A stretch of DNA of 64,000 nt from Aquilaria yunnanensis. Taxonomy: Eukaryota > Streptophyta > Magnoliopsida > Malvales > Thymelaeaceae. Of this stretch, positions 49,981 through 60,566 are shown in pieces. The stretch is from NCBI GenBank assembly GCA_039654915.1, contig CM077599.1:19842501-19906500 (forward strand), given 5' to 3'. Numbering within the stretch: the first letter of the stretch is position 1; each line of letters begins with the position of its first letter. The position numbers were made by a program, and so were the translations under genes. A model generated the notes under the pieces. The model was not told where the DNA came from. It searched no databases and was given only the letters and a program-made list of their open reading frames with translations.

Positions 49981-51295
49981 TGCATGTTATTAAGATAGAA
50001 AATGATAAAGTTTTGACTTTAATTTTGGAAAGTTAGAAGTGTTAAGAACTTCATTTCTACATTCTTAGTTTAAATTTATTGAAATTGAGTTAAAAATGTT
50101 AGGAACCTGAAAATATATAAATATGTTGTCTAATCCAATTATTATACAATCAAACTCAGCCTATTTAAATTTAAAATGAAAAAATATTTAAAGATAACAA
50201 AAATATATATATATTTTTTTCATTTTATCTCACTCTCATTCATTATAAATTTGATAACTTTGGTCATCAAAATAATGCAGATGCCAATGTATATATGAAA
50301 AAATATCAAAGATGGTGCGAATGATGGCATAAATAAGCTTGGACTATTAAATGATGGAGTGACAAAAAAAATATAAAGATATTAACTTCACATTTGGTAA
50401 CATTGACATTAACATTTGTAATGATATTACATGTGATTCATCAGATGGTTGAGATATTCTTAATTTTGATTATGAATTGTAAGTTGTAAATTTTTTTTTT
50501 CATATTATATATTTGTGGCGTAACACTCTTTTTATGATATTGGAGAATTAGTAAAGTTTTGTATCATGGACTACCTAAATGATATTTAGATGCATCGTTA
50601 CATTTTTCTTTAATAATATTATGTTTTTTCCTAAGAACTTTTTGATAAAATCATAAAATTATAGGACTTTTATGATTTTAAAACTATTTTATGGCTATAG
50701 AAAAACCAAAACTACTCTATATAAAAATTTGACTTTTGATATCTTATTTTTCAAGATTAGCACAAAACTCAAAAACTCTCTCATTTGCCGGTGGAAGAGC
50801 CATCACAAACATCCCAGCTAGTGGGCTGTGCCCTCTCTTTCCCCTTGAATTCTTTCACATCTAGTATTGGTTCCACCAACAACCATCATTGAAGAGTGAA
50901 GATGGATCAAGCTTCTGTGTCATTGAGAGAATAAAACAGCAGAAAGATACAAAAAGATGATGACCTGAACTTCACATATGATATATTTGCACTACCATTG
51001 ATCATTTTATTTCATGTGATCCATTAAATGATTGAGATGTTCTCAATTTTGGAATTGTGAATTGTGGGCGGTAGAAATTGTTTTTCTTATATTTTATATT
51101 TATGACATGACACTTTCTTCAGGATATTAGAGGATTAGTCAATGAAAATCTTTTGTAACATGGATCACCTAAGAAAATTATTTTTTGATAAAGGGGTACT
51201 TTATTATTACCCAAGATAATTTGGATGGTTATATTTTTCTTTTTAATAATATTATATGTTTTTTACTTGAAATTTTTTTGTTAAAATCTTATTAT
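49981..51295. repeat. AT-rich region with a roughly 600-bp tandem duplication
   Basis: About 50390-50650 and 50985-51270 are collinear (CATGTGATYCAT..., GTTGAGATATTCTTAATTTT / ATTGAGATGTTCTCAATTTT, CTTTAATAATATTATG...), diverged copies in the same direction. The piece between (50650-50980) contains a small GC-rich patch. No gene. Confidence 0.6.
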
Positions 51296-51574
51296 TCTAC
51301 TATTCTATCCATTTGAAAGAGGATGAAACGTATTTATTTTTTTGTAGTCCCAAAAAGAAGGAAAATGTTTTCTTTTGCCATGGTTTTTAACATCCTATTT
51401 AACTTGTTACCCTCATTTAAACTCTCACTACATAAAACTTAAAAAAAAATCTTTTATTTTTTTTATCTTTATTAAAACTCTTACTACACAAAACACCAAA
51501 AATAATCTTTCTTTATCATTATTTAAACTTTCGCTAGGCATAAACCAAGTTTTTTTTTAATTTTAATTTCAAAA
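51296..51574. mobile_element. Truncated Stowaway-like MITE
   Basis: Interior words (AGTCCCAAAAAGAAGG, TTTAAACTCTCACTACATAAAA, AAAACTCTTACTACACAAAA) follow the same order as in 2568-2942. The left end is eroded and the right end is missing, replaced by different sequence at 51575. Confidence 0.55.
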
Positions 51575-52374
51575 AGGTCTAAATACCCTTAACTTGGCTA
51601 ACTAGTACCAGTTAGTCCCTTAACTTGAAATAAGCTTATGTTGATCCCCTAGCTTGGCAATTTGGCATGGGTTAGTCCTATCACCTCATATGTTATAGTT
51701 GTGTCATTCTTTTGTAGATGTTTAGCAACATTTGGGCTGAAATATATAATAAGGGAAGCAGCATGGATAAGTAGAGCATTTCATCATTTAAAAAATAAAT
51801 AGAAATTGAAATGAATTTAACTTTGATCAAATCACGTTTATTTTTCAAATGAAAAATAAGTTAAAAATAAAAATGATAAAAATAAACTTAATTCCACTTA
51901 AAAATTTTATTTATGATTTTTATAAAAAAATATCTACGTAATAAATGAAATTGATATTTTAAAGTTGAATTACCCGAATAATTTATTAAACTTTGTTAAA
52001 TTCATAAGTTGATTATAATGTCTTTAGTTTATAAAGATGAAAACTAACAGTTCAGAAAAATCCTCATATTATTAGAAATAAATTAAAAAAAACCTTTAAG
52101 TCTCTCAATCTCCATCACATATTCATTTACTCGTTAGTAAGAGAGTAGCAGCGGGGTTAGTGGGGAGAGATCATAACAGTGTGGCCATGTTTGCTCTTTC
52201 ATATGGCTTTTCTTATGTTAGTTATGGCCGGTTGTATCTATAAGCTCTAGCTAGGGGTGATTATTCGGTTTGTTCGGTTTAAATCAAACCAAATTATTCA
52301 GTTTATTCAGTTTTTAGTTTTGGATATTAAGAAATTGAAATAACCAAATTAGTCTATAAAACCGAATTCAAACC
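51575..52374. other. Old repeat pieces at the left flank of the giant element
   Basis: 51575-51700 (TACCCTTAACTTGG, TTAGTCCCTTAACTTG) resembles a MITE end without a partner. 52256-52374 (AGGGGTGATTATTCGGTTTG...) resembles the start of a hAT MITE that is cut off at 52374 by the LTR. Confidence 0.45.
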
Positions 52375-55181
52375 TGTGGCAACGTCGGGTTTTCGGGAGT
52401 CGCCACCAATCAGTTTTCTTAGGTCGATTGGTCACCTTAAAATTGGTCTGCGAGAGTTCGGGGATCGGGAGTACGGTTACGCTAAAACAATATTGTTATA
52501 GCGCCCAAAATTGGCACCTTAGTTGATTTTAATTTTGTTTTGCTTTGCTTTTAAATAATTCTCAGTTAATTTTCAAAATTAGAAATTTTAACTGGATTAG
52601 TCGAAATGTGGATTTTTAAATTAATTAATTTGTATGAAATTTTATACTTCCGAACCATGGACTCTGCCGAGTCATTTGGACACGGAAGATTTTGATTCCG
52701 AACCATGGACTCTGCCGAGTCATTTGGACACGGAATTTTGGTGAAATTTTAATCCATATCGTAAAAATATGGATTTTTATCTTTTTATTTAATTTATTTA
52801 TTTTAAAAGTTAATATTTTCCAAACCGTAGATCCTGCCGGATCATCTGGATATGAAAATTAATTTAAATTTAATTATTTAATTAATTAATAAACGGTACA
52901 CGCAAACTGAATTTTCCTAAATGTGATTTTTTTATTATATTAAAACTAATTTTAGATTAACTATTAAAAAGTCTATCCAAATCTAATTATGTTTAATATT
53001 AATTCCTAAACTAATTCATAATTATCCAAACAAAACTATAAAAGGAAAACATAAGTAAAACAATGACCAATTTGTAAATCAGAACAACATTAGAGGCTCA
53101 ATTAGACAAATCAAATAAATTCAAGGGTAAATTATTTATTAAAAATATTTATCTAAACTAATCACACAATTATGTTTAATATTAATTTCTTTAAGTTTAT
53201 TCATACTCTTAATCAAATGAACAAACAAAAACATAAAAGAAAATAAACATTAGTGACCAAATTGTAAATCGAAACAACCTAAAAGTCTCAGATGAACAAA
53301 TCAAATAAATCCAGGGAGTAAATTATTTATTAAAATCACCAATCTAACATAATCATATAATTAAACTTAATGTAAATTCCTAAGTTAATTTATGTCTTTA
53401 ATTAACTGAACAAACAAACAAAAAAAAAAAAAAAAAAAAAAAAACACAAAAAGAAAATAAGTAAATCAGTGATCGAAATACACAAAGCAGTCATTAATCC
53501 AAAGTTAGGTAAATACCATCTCAAGTCATCTTCTTCGATTTGTTCTCTGTGGCCTTCAACCAGAAAACACCATTTTTAATTCAATCAAATATCATGCTGA
53601 TTTCAATCCAAAATCAAGGTTATATATACAATCTTATGTACGGATTTTAATAAGACTAACAATATCCAAGGAGGAGAGCACAAAAAAAAATTAAACCAGG
53701 AAAATAGACAGATGCTGCCACTTTCCTTAATCCTGTGATTTTACATAGAATGAATTCTCGAAAATTGATCTTTTAAACGCATCATATAGATACAATTAAA
53801 ATTAAAAAAAAATTTAAGATAAATAAAATAAAAATAGACACCCTAACTTGTATTCCTATGTGAATTTATTAATTAAATTGATGCACGGCCAAACCATAAA
53901 AAAATGTTGTCAGTCACTTATCTGCAAGATAAAATAAGTTAGTAACTCATGTGGAAGAAAATAAAAAGATGGAGGATTGAATAATGGTTTTACCCAAAAA
54001 TAAACAAAAAAATAATCAACTTTGACTTGTCAACGTGCAAAACTCCCAGGCGCGTCTTCATCTTCTCCCTTTGGTTCTTTCGGCGTCGAGGGCGGCGCAA
54101 GGAGGGCACAGCAAGTGGAGGCTGGAGGAGGGACTGGATCAGAACGGTGGCTGACGGCGGCTGGAAGAAGCAGGGGGAAGCACGGCGAGCGCGCGGGAGG
54201 CAAACGGAGGAGGGCGAGGTGCGAGAGTGCGCGAGACGAGGCGGCGATGGAGTCAATGGCGAAGGGAGACGGCAGTACTGGGCACGACGAGAGAAGTTAG
54301 GCGATGGCACGGGCGCGAATAGCAGGGAGGTGAGCCGACGGTGGGTGCGACGGCAGGGATTGGAGGAAAGATGGAGCAGTGGAGGCAGGACAGCAGAGAT
54401 AGCAAGTAGGGGCAGGAGGGGGCGAGGGGGCAACGCGGTGGCACGGGCGCGAACGGCAGGGAGGAGGGAGTTCTAGCTGAGAGGGAGAGAGTGAGCGTGA
54501 GAGTCAGGAGAGGCAAAGGAGAGAAGGGCGAGCGTGAGAGAAGGAGAGAGAAACCGAGAGGGAGAAGGAGAGCAGATGAGAGAGGGAGAGCGTGAGAGAA
54601 GGAGAGAGAAACCGAGAGGGAGATGAGAGAGGGAGAGCGTGAGAGAAGGAGAGAGAAACTGAGAGGGAAAAGGAGAGCAGATGAGAGAGGGAGAGCGTGA
54701 GAGAAGGAGAGAGAAACTGAGAGGGAAAATGAGAGCCGCCGGAGAGGGAGAGCGTGAGGGAGAAGATGAAGAAGAAGAACGTCAAGGAGAGAAGATAAGA
54801 TTAGAGATAAGGGGGCGAGAGAAGATAAGGGATAAGGGGAGGGGGAGCCTCTGTCGGCCACCCTCCCCATTTTTTATTATTATTTTTATTATTTTTCTTT
54901 TTTTTTTTCTTTTTAATTAATTAATTAATTAATAATTTTTAATTTTAATTAACTTAGATTTAATTTATTATTATTATTATTTTCTTCTTCTTCCCTTTTT
55001 TTTTTTTTTTTTAACAAACAAACTAAAAAAGAACGCCCCTAAAATAATATTGCCATTATTACTATTATTATTATTTTTTTAATTAAGTAATCAATTAATT
55101 AACTAATTCAATAAATTTTTTTTAATTTTTAATTTAATTAATTTTTTTTATTTTTAAGCCGGACGAAATTGGGTGTCAACA
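52375..55181 (-). repeat. 3' LTR of a very large LTR retroelement (2807 bp)
   Basis: Plus-strand ends TGTGGCAACGTCGGG and GGGTGTCAACA, so TG...CA. On the minus strand a purine-rich tract (GCAAAGGGGGGCAGC, 55182-55196) immediately precedes TGTTGACACCC, the layout of polypurine tract plus 3' LTR. The LTR contains a 48-bp direct repeat (CCGAACCATGGACTCTGCC at about 52651 and 52699, a third diverged copy near 52820), a GC-rich stretch at 54020-54480, about 52-bp GA-rich tandem repeats at 54520-54760 and several A/T homopolymers. Overlapping long frames here are compositional. The matching 5' LTR would lie beyond the right edge. Confidence 0.7.
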
Positions 55182-55196
55182 GCTGCCCCCCTTTGC
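55182..55196 (-). promoter_or_regulatory. Polypurine tract of the large LTR element
   Basis: Minus strand GCAAAGGGGGGCAGC directly next to the LTR boundary. This is the primer for plus-strand DNA synthesis in LTR elements and sets the element's sense as minus. Confidence 0.65.
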
Positions 55197-55258
55197 ATGC
55201 TTCATGGGACATGATGTATGCAAAGTTAGTTACCAAATTTCGTCCAGCTTAGCTAGGC

Positions 55259-56310
55259 ATTGAAAACCTTCTCGCCGCCTAAACTCTGAGGTTTAAGGAA
55301 AGATCCTTAGAACCTCTAACGATAGAAAAGGTTCTATCGTTATAAGATGGACTGAAAGATTGATTGTTTGTTTGAGGTTCAGGAAAGGTCCTTAGAACCT
55401 CTAACGATAGGAAAGGTTCTATCGTTGTAAGATGGACTGAATGATTGATTGTTTGTTTGAGGTTAAGGAAAGGTCCTTAGAACCTCTAACGATAGGAAAG
55501 GTTCTATCGTTGTAAGATGGACTGAATGATTGATTGTTTGTTTGAGGTTTAAGGAAAGGTCCTTAGAACCTCTAACGATAGGAAAGGTTCTATCGTTGTA
55601 AGATGGACTGAATGATTGATTGTTTGTTTGAGGTTTAAGGAAAGGTCCTTAGAACCTCTAACGATAGGAAAGGTTCTATCGTTGTAAGATGGACTGAATG
55701 ATTGATTGTTTGTTTGAGGTTTAAGGAAAGGTCCTTAGAACCTCTAACGATAGGAAAGGTTCTATCGTTGTAAGATGGACTGAATGATTGATTGTTTGTT
55801 TGAGGTTTAAGGAAAGGTCCTTAGAACCACTAACGATAGGAAAGGTTCTATCGTTGTAAGATGGACTGAATGATTGATTGTTTGTTTGAGGTTTAAGGAA
55901 AGGTCCTTAGAACCTCTAACGATAGGAAAGGTTCTATCGTTGTAAGATGGACTGAATGATTGATTGTTTGTTTGAGGTTTAAGGAAAGGTCCTTAGAACC
56001 TCTAACGATAGGAAAGGTTCTATCGTTGTAAGATGGACTGAATGATTGATTGTTTGTTTGAGGTTTAAGGAAAGGTCCTTAGAACCTCTAACGATAGGAA
56101 AGGTTCTATCGTTGTAAGATGGACTGAATGATTGATTGTTTGTTTGAGGTTTAAGGAAAGGTCCTTAGAACCTCTAACGATAGGAAAGGTTCTATCGTTG
56201 TAAGATGGACTGAATGATTGATTGTTTGTTTGAGGTTTAAGGAAAGGTCCTTAGAACCTCTAACGATAGGAAAGGTTCTATCGTTGTAAGATGGACTGAA
56301 TGATTGATTG
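55259..56310. repeat. 86-bp tandem array of paired hairpins (about 12 copies)
   Basis: Unit: GAGGTTTAAGGAAAGGTCCT, TAGAACCTC, AACGATAGGAAAGGTTCTAT, CGTTGTAAGATGGACTGAAT, GATTGATTGTTTGTTT. Each unit holds two inverted repeats: GAGGTT.AAGGA/TCCTT..AACCTC and AACGATAG/CTATCGTT. Copies are nearly identical, indicating recent amplification. Non-coding. Confidence 0.93.
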
Positions 56311-56960
56311 TTTGAGGTTAAGGAACTCTCCTTAGAACCTCGACGATAGGAACTCTCCTATCGTTGAAAGTTTGAGGTTAAGGGCCTTACCTTAGAACCT
56401 CTGCGATAAGAACTCTCTTATCGTTTAAGAAAAATTGATGATTGATTGTTTGAGGTTTAAGGAACTCTCCTTAGAACCTTAACGATAGGAACTCTCCTAT
56501 CGTTGCAAGTTTGAGGTTAAGGGCCCTACCTTAGAACCTCTGCGATAAGAACTCTCTTATCGTTTGAAGAAAAATTGATGATTGATTGTTTGAGGTTTAA
56601 GGAACTCTCCTTAGAACCTTAACGATAGGAACTCTCCTATCGTTGCAAGTTTGAGGTTAAGGGCCCTACCTTAGAACCTCTACGATAAGAACTCTCTTAT
56701 CGTTTACGAAAAATTGATGATTGATTGATTGAATGAGGTTAAGGGTCCTACCTTAGAACCTCGACGATAGGAACTCTCCTATCGTTTGAAGGAAAATTGT
56801 TTGAATGAGGTTAAGGGTCCTACCTTAGAACCTCGACGATAGGAACTCTCCTATCGTTTGAAGTAAAATTGTTTGTTTTGAGGTTAAGGGTCCTACCTTA
56901 GAACCTCGACGATAGGAACTCTCCTATCGTTTTGAAGGAAAATTGATGATTTTGAGGTAA
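56310..56960. repeat. Variant hairpin repeats (ACTC-loop type)
   Basis: Same two-hairpin plan with altered sequence: GAGGTTAAGGAACTCTCCTT..AACCTC and ACGATAGGAACTCTCCTATC, or GCGATAAGAACTCTCTTATC, in which both stem sides change together. Units with GGGCCTTACC, GGGCCCTACC or GGGTCCTACC loops alternate. Non-coding. Confidence 0.88.
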
Positions 56961-57950
56961 AGGTTCCATCCTTAAAACCTCGAATTGATTGATTGATCTC
57001 GAGGCAAAGGTTCCATCCTTAAAACCTCGGATTGATTGATTGATTTCGAGGCAAAGGTTCCATCCTTAAAACCTCGAATTGATTGATTGATCTCGAGGCA
57101 AAGGTTCCATCCTTAAAACCTCGGATTGATTGATTGATCTCGAGGCAAAGGTTCTATCCTTAAAACCTCGGATTGATTAATTGATGTCGAGGCAAAGGTT
57201 CCATCCTTAAAACCTCGGATTGATAATTGATTGTTTTCGAGGCAAAGGTTCCATCCTTAAAACCTCGAATTGATTGATTGATGTCGAGGCAAAGGTTCCA
57301 TCCTTAAAACTTCGAATTAATTGATTGATGTCGAGGCAAAGGTTCCATCCTTAAAACCTCGAATTGATTGATTGATGTCGAGGCAAAGGTTCCATCCTTA
57401 AAACCTCGGATTGATTGATTGATCTCGAGGCAAAGGTTCTATCCTTAAAACCTCGGATTGATTGATTGATCTCGAGGCAAAGGTTCAATCCTTAAAACCT
57501 CGGATTGATTGATTGATTTCGAGGCAAAGGTTCCATCCTTAAAACCTCGGATTGATTGATTGATGTCGAGGTAAAGGTTCCATCCTTAAAACCTCGGATT
57601 GATTGATTGATCTCGAGGCAAAGGTTCTATCCTTAAAACCTCGGATTGATTGATTGATCTCGAGGCAAAGGTTCAATCCTTAAAACCCCGATGATGAAAA
57701 TTGATTGATGTCGAGGTAAAGGTTCCATCCTTAAAACCTCGAATTGATTGATTGATCTCGAGGAAAAGGTTCCATCCTTAAAACCTCGGATTGATTGATT
57801 GATTTCGAGGCAAAGGTTCCATCCTTAAAACCCCGATGATGAAAATTGATTGATGTCGAGGTAAAGGTTTCATCCTTAAAACCTCGAATTGATTGATTGA
57901 TCTCGAGGCAAAGGTTCTATCCTTAAAACCTCGATGATGAAAATTGATTT
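56950..57950. repeat. 47-bp tandem hairpin array (about 20 copies)
   Basis: Unit: CGAGGCAAAGGTTCCATCCT, TAAAACCTCG, then GATTGATTGATTGATYT. CGAGG..AAGG pairs with CCTT...CCTCG. Spacer GATTGATTGAT is shared with the 86-bp array, so the arrays are related. Non-coding. Confidence 0.93.
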
Positions 57951-58489
57951 TGACTGTGGAGAAAAACTCTTTCCTCCTTTTTAAGTACCTCAGACAATCG
58001 AAGTTGAAATGTTCTATTCGGAAGTGTGAATTTTCATAATAGGTGAGTGCAAAAATTTAAACTTCGATAAGATGAGTGAATCTTGATGATGACAATAACA
58101 CTGACAAATTATGTAAAGGGAACGGATGTTTGGAATCAATATCCAAGGTTCATCTAATATTTTCTTCAGTAAATATAGATTCCCTTGTGAGATATGTCAT
58201 CCAAATAAGGTTAAAGCTTAACTACCCCAAAATGTTATGCCTAGTAGATCTAATAGGATTCGTCTCAAGAGTAATAAAAATTACTCTTTACTCAGCCATT
58301 CCAACCTAAAGGCATTGTCCCATGGTTTTAATATCAGCATGGACGAAACTATCTTATAAGAAAAGAAATTCCTTGAAAAGAAAAACTGAAACGCGAAAGA
58401 AAATGCTGATAATAAAACTAAAGGACAAGAAAAACGGATCAGATCGCTTCTTTCTTCCACAATACTTCAACAGGGTGAGTAGAGGACCA
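57951..58489. other. Spacer between LOG gene and hairpin arrays
   Basis: Downstream of the LOG stop codon on the minus strand. No repeat or convincing frame; would be the LOG 3' UTR region. Confidence 0.45.
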
Positions 58490-59119
58490 TTATGGGAATG
58501 AACTGGTCGGGAAAGACTGTCGTGTCCAGTCTATCTGAATCATTGCTGGATCTGGTTCAGGAACAAAAGCTTGTATTTTATCTAGCAATTCTTCAGCAGT
58601 TGTTGCGGATATTATGATTCGCCGTGCCACTCTTGATATGAAATTCTTCTGCATAGCATAATCCATAAAAGCTATCAGACCTGTAAAGAAATTGTTAACA
58701 TTTAAAAGCCCAATGGGTTTCTTATGCAAATTAAGTTGGGCCATGGAAGCAATTTGAAAGACTTCTCCCAACGTGCCAAAACCACCTGGTAGAGCGATAA
58801 AAGCATCAGCATTTAAAAGCATTTGTAACACACGCTCTTGCAAATTTTTAACCACTAATTCTTCTCCAATCGTGCCCCCAGAAATAAATTTCAGAGGTCC
58901 AGGGATAATGCCCAGAACTTGACTTCCTCCTAGAGATGCTGCTGATGCTACACCTCCCATTAATCCGACACTACCTCCTCCATAAACTAAATGCATTTTT
59001 CGCTCAGCTAATACTCTACCCAAATGGTTGGCTGCTTTTAAATACTCTTCATCTTTTCCAGGAAAAGCCCCAGAAAATACACAAATACTTCGGGATTTAC
59101 GAGTTGGGGTTTTCTCCAT
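58490..59119 (-). CDS. LOG-like: LOG-type cytokinin nucleotide phosphoribohydrolase, intronless
   Basis: A single uninterrupted frame of 209 residues, the usual LOG length. LOG enzymes are cytosolic and cleave ribose 5'-phosphate from cytokinin nucleotides to release active cytokinin. Motifs seen: SICVFSGAFPGK (11-22), LVYGGGSVGLMGG (44-56), the family arginine in LQERVLQM (R96) and the signature PGGFGTLGE (111-119) with E119, then GLLNVNNFF and the C-terminal PEPDP..IDW. Active-site residues appear intact. Plant LOG genes normally have several introns; none is present here, which suggests a retrocopy. The start is the ATG at 59119 (MEKTPTRK); the frame continues upstream to 59206 but that part spans the TATA motif. 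Same strand as three neighbouring ORFs and the LTR, with related upstream sequence. Confidence 0.92.
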   Translation of the reverse strand: MEKTPTRKSRSICVFSGAFPGKDEEYLKAANHLGRVLAERKMHLVYGGGSVGLMGGVASAASLGGSQVLGIIPGPLKFISGGTIGEELVVKNLQERVLQMLLNADAFIALPGGFGTLGEVFQIASMAQLNLHKKPIGLLNVNNFFTGLIAFMDYAMQKNFISRVARRIIISATTAEELLDKIQAFVPEPDPAMIQIDWTRQSFPTSSFP

Positions 59120-59150
59120 TCCTATCCTTACCCTTGTGAGAAAAGAGGAT

Positions 59151-59160
59151 ATATTTATAG
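59151..59160 (-). promoter_or_regulatory. TATA box of the LOG gene
   Basis: Minus strand CTATAAATAT, 32-41 bases ahead of the ATG, implying a very short leader. The surrounding words (TATTTATAG.GATGAA on the plus strand) recur ahead of the ORFs starting at 60352 and 61115. Confidence 0.6.
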
Positions 59161-59214
59161 AGATGAAGAGAGAAGGCAATAATTTTATTTTCAAGAATGG
59201 ATACATTATTGCCA

Positions 59215-59760
59215 GCTATTCACAGTAGCCACAAGTATGACTTTGGTCAGGTATGGGTACACTATCGTTAAAAGAGGAGGAAAATTTTCAAAATAGCTGC
59301 TAGCATGTACAGTAGTCACTACTGTAGCTTATGTCAGGAGTAGGTACGTGATTGTTGGAAGAGAAGGAAAATTTTAAAAAGTGGCAGCTATATACAGTAA
59401 TCATAACTGTATCTCATGTCAGGAGTGGGTACATTATTGGGAGGAAGGAGGAAAATTTCAAAAGCGACAGCTAGTATGTACAGTATCGTGACTATGGCTC
59501 ATGTCAGGAGTGGATACATTATCGCCGAAAGGGGAGGAAAATTTCAAAAGCGACAGCTAGCACGTACAGTAATCGTGACTTTGGTTCATGTCAGGAATGG
59601 ATACATTATCGCCGAAAGGGGAGGAAAATTTCAAAAGCGACAGCTAGCACGTACAGTAATCGTGACTTTGGTTCATGTCAGGAGTGGATACATTATTACC
59701 AAAAGGGGATGAAAATTTCAAAAGCGACAGGTAGCACGTACAGTAATCGTGACCTTGTTC
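59215..59760 (-). repeat. About 87-bp tandem repeats upstream of LOG (6 copies)
   Basis: Plus-strand unit: GTCAGGAGTGGATACATTAT, CGCCGAAAGGGGAGGAAAAT, TTCAAAAGCGACAGCTAGCA, CGTACAGTAATCGTGACTTT, GGTTCAT. Unit starts near 59248, 59335, 59419, 59503, 59589 and 59677; the copies nearest 59700 are most alike and those nearest LOG most diverged. Single related copies stand upstream of the ORFs starting at 60352 (near 60470-60530) and 61115 (near 61280-61365). Candidate promoter or enhancer array; an open plus frame through it (59416-59712) is a by-product of the repeat. Confidence 0.85.
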
Positions 59761-59803
59761 CGTCTTCTACTGGCTTTGCGTCCAGTAACGGCTTCAATGC
59801 TTT

Positions 59804-60352
59804 CTATGAATCGATGATTTGCATCTCATCTAGCTTTTTCACAAACTGGCAAACAGGATCGTTTAGGGTCAGATTCCCAAGACTGTAACGTTCTCGTTCT
59901 TTTTGGAGAATTATCCATAATCCAACAACCTCAAATTGCACTATTCCGCAAGAATGCGCTTCAAGAACCTCTCGGATATCTTCCAGAGATTCCTTACGCA
60001 AGCCATTCTTGATGAATTTTATTCTATCTTCACGATTTCTGGTAATCACTCCTGGAGAACGACATTTAGCACCGCAAATCCACCATCCACAATTATGACA
60101 AACGCCTAGCCTCTTTGCTCTTCTTTTTTTGGCATAAGCGCTTTTACCAAAGCCGGACATACGGGGAAAGAACGCATCTGGAACTTCACCAGCCGAACGA
60201 ACTTTAGCTTCGATTAGCCATCGCACATTATCAGGAATGCCTTTGTGCATAAATAGTCGGAATCGTTCACATCTAGCTTGATAAACCTTTTTAAGAACAT
60301 TTATTGGGAAAGAAGGGAAATATTTTCGTAGAGCGGAAAGAGAATACTCCAT
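59804..60352 (-). CDS. Cys-knuckle basic protein, paralog 1 of 3 (viral NABP-like)
   Basis: An intact frame of 182 codons from the ATG at 60352 (MEYSLSALRKYF). The N-terminal 65 residues are predicted helical. Then comes a strongly basic patch SAYAKKRRAKRLG followed at once by a CX2CX4CX3C knuckle (CHNCGWWICGAKC), and a charged helical C-terminus ending LDEMQIIDS. The order YA-basic patch-GxCxxC is the hallmark of cysteine-rich nucleic-acid-binding proteins of carla-type plant viruses (Pfam Carla_C4 / Viral_NABP); the rest is not recognised. Function inferred only: nucleic-acid binding. A TATA motif (ATATTTATAG, about 60406-60415) stands 50-60 bases upstream. It could instead be an element-specific accessory protein. 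Confidence 0.8.
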   Translation of the reverse strand: MEYSLSALRKYFPSFPINVLKKVYQARCERFRLFMHKGIPDNVRWLIEAKVRSAGEVPDAFFPRMSGFGKSAYAKKRRAKRLGVCHNCGWWICGAKCRSPGVITRNREDRIKFIKNGLRKESLEDIREVLEAHSCGIVQFEVVGLWIILQKERERYSLGNLTLNDPVCQFVKKLDEMQIIDS

Positions 60353-60566
60353 TGAAGGAGGCAAAGAAAGAAATTAGTGATTGTAGGAAATGAAAATAAC
60401 TAACACATATTTATAGTGATGAAAGGGATAATGCGTTAATTTACACTTACAGAAGCAAGTACATTATTGTCAAAAGAAAAGACAAATGACAGCTTATATG
60501 TACAGCAATCATGACTGTGGCTCTCATCTTCCACTGATTTATATCTAGTAATGGCTTCAATGCATT

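Noticed and set aside
53990..54870. Long open frames on both strands (up to about 200 codons)
   Set aside because: They overlap each other in a GC-rich and GA-repeat stretch of an LTR, are Ser/Pro/Leu or Arg/Gly/Glu repeats by composition, and show no domain.
55259..57950. Regular repeats resembling a CRISPR array
   Set aside because: Units are contiguous tandem copies without unique spacers, in a plant nuclear context with no cas genes.
59416..59712. 98-codon plus-strand frame in the LOG upstream repeats
   Set aside because: The peptide is itself a repeat of the 87-bp unit (87 is divisible by 3), so openness is a by-product.
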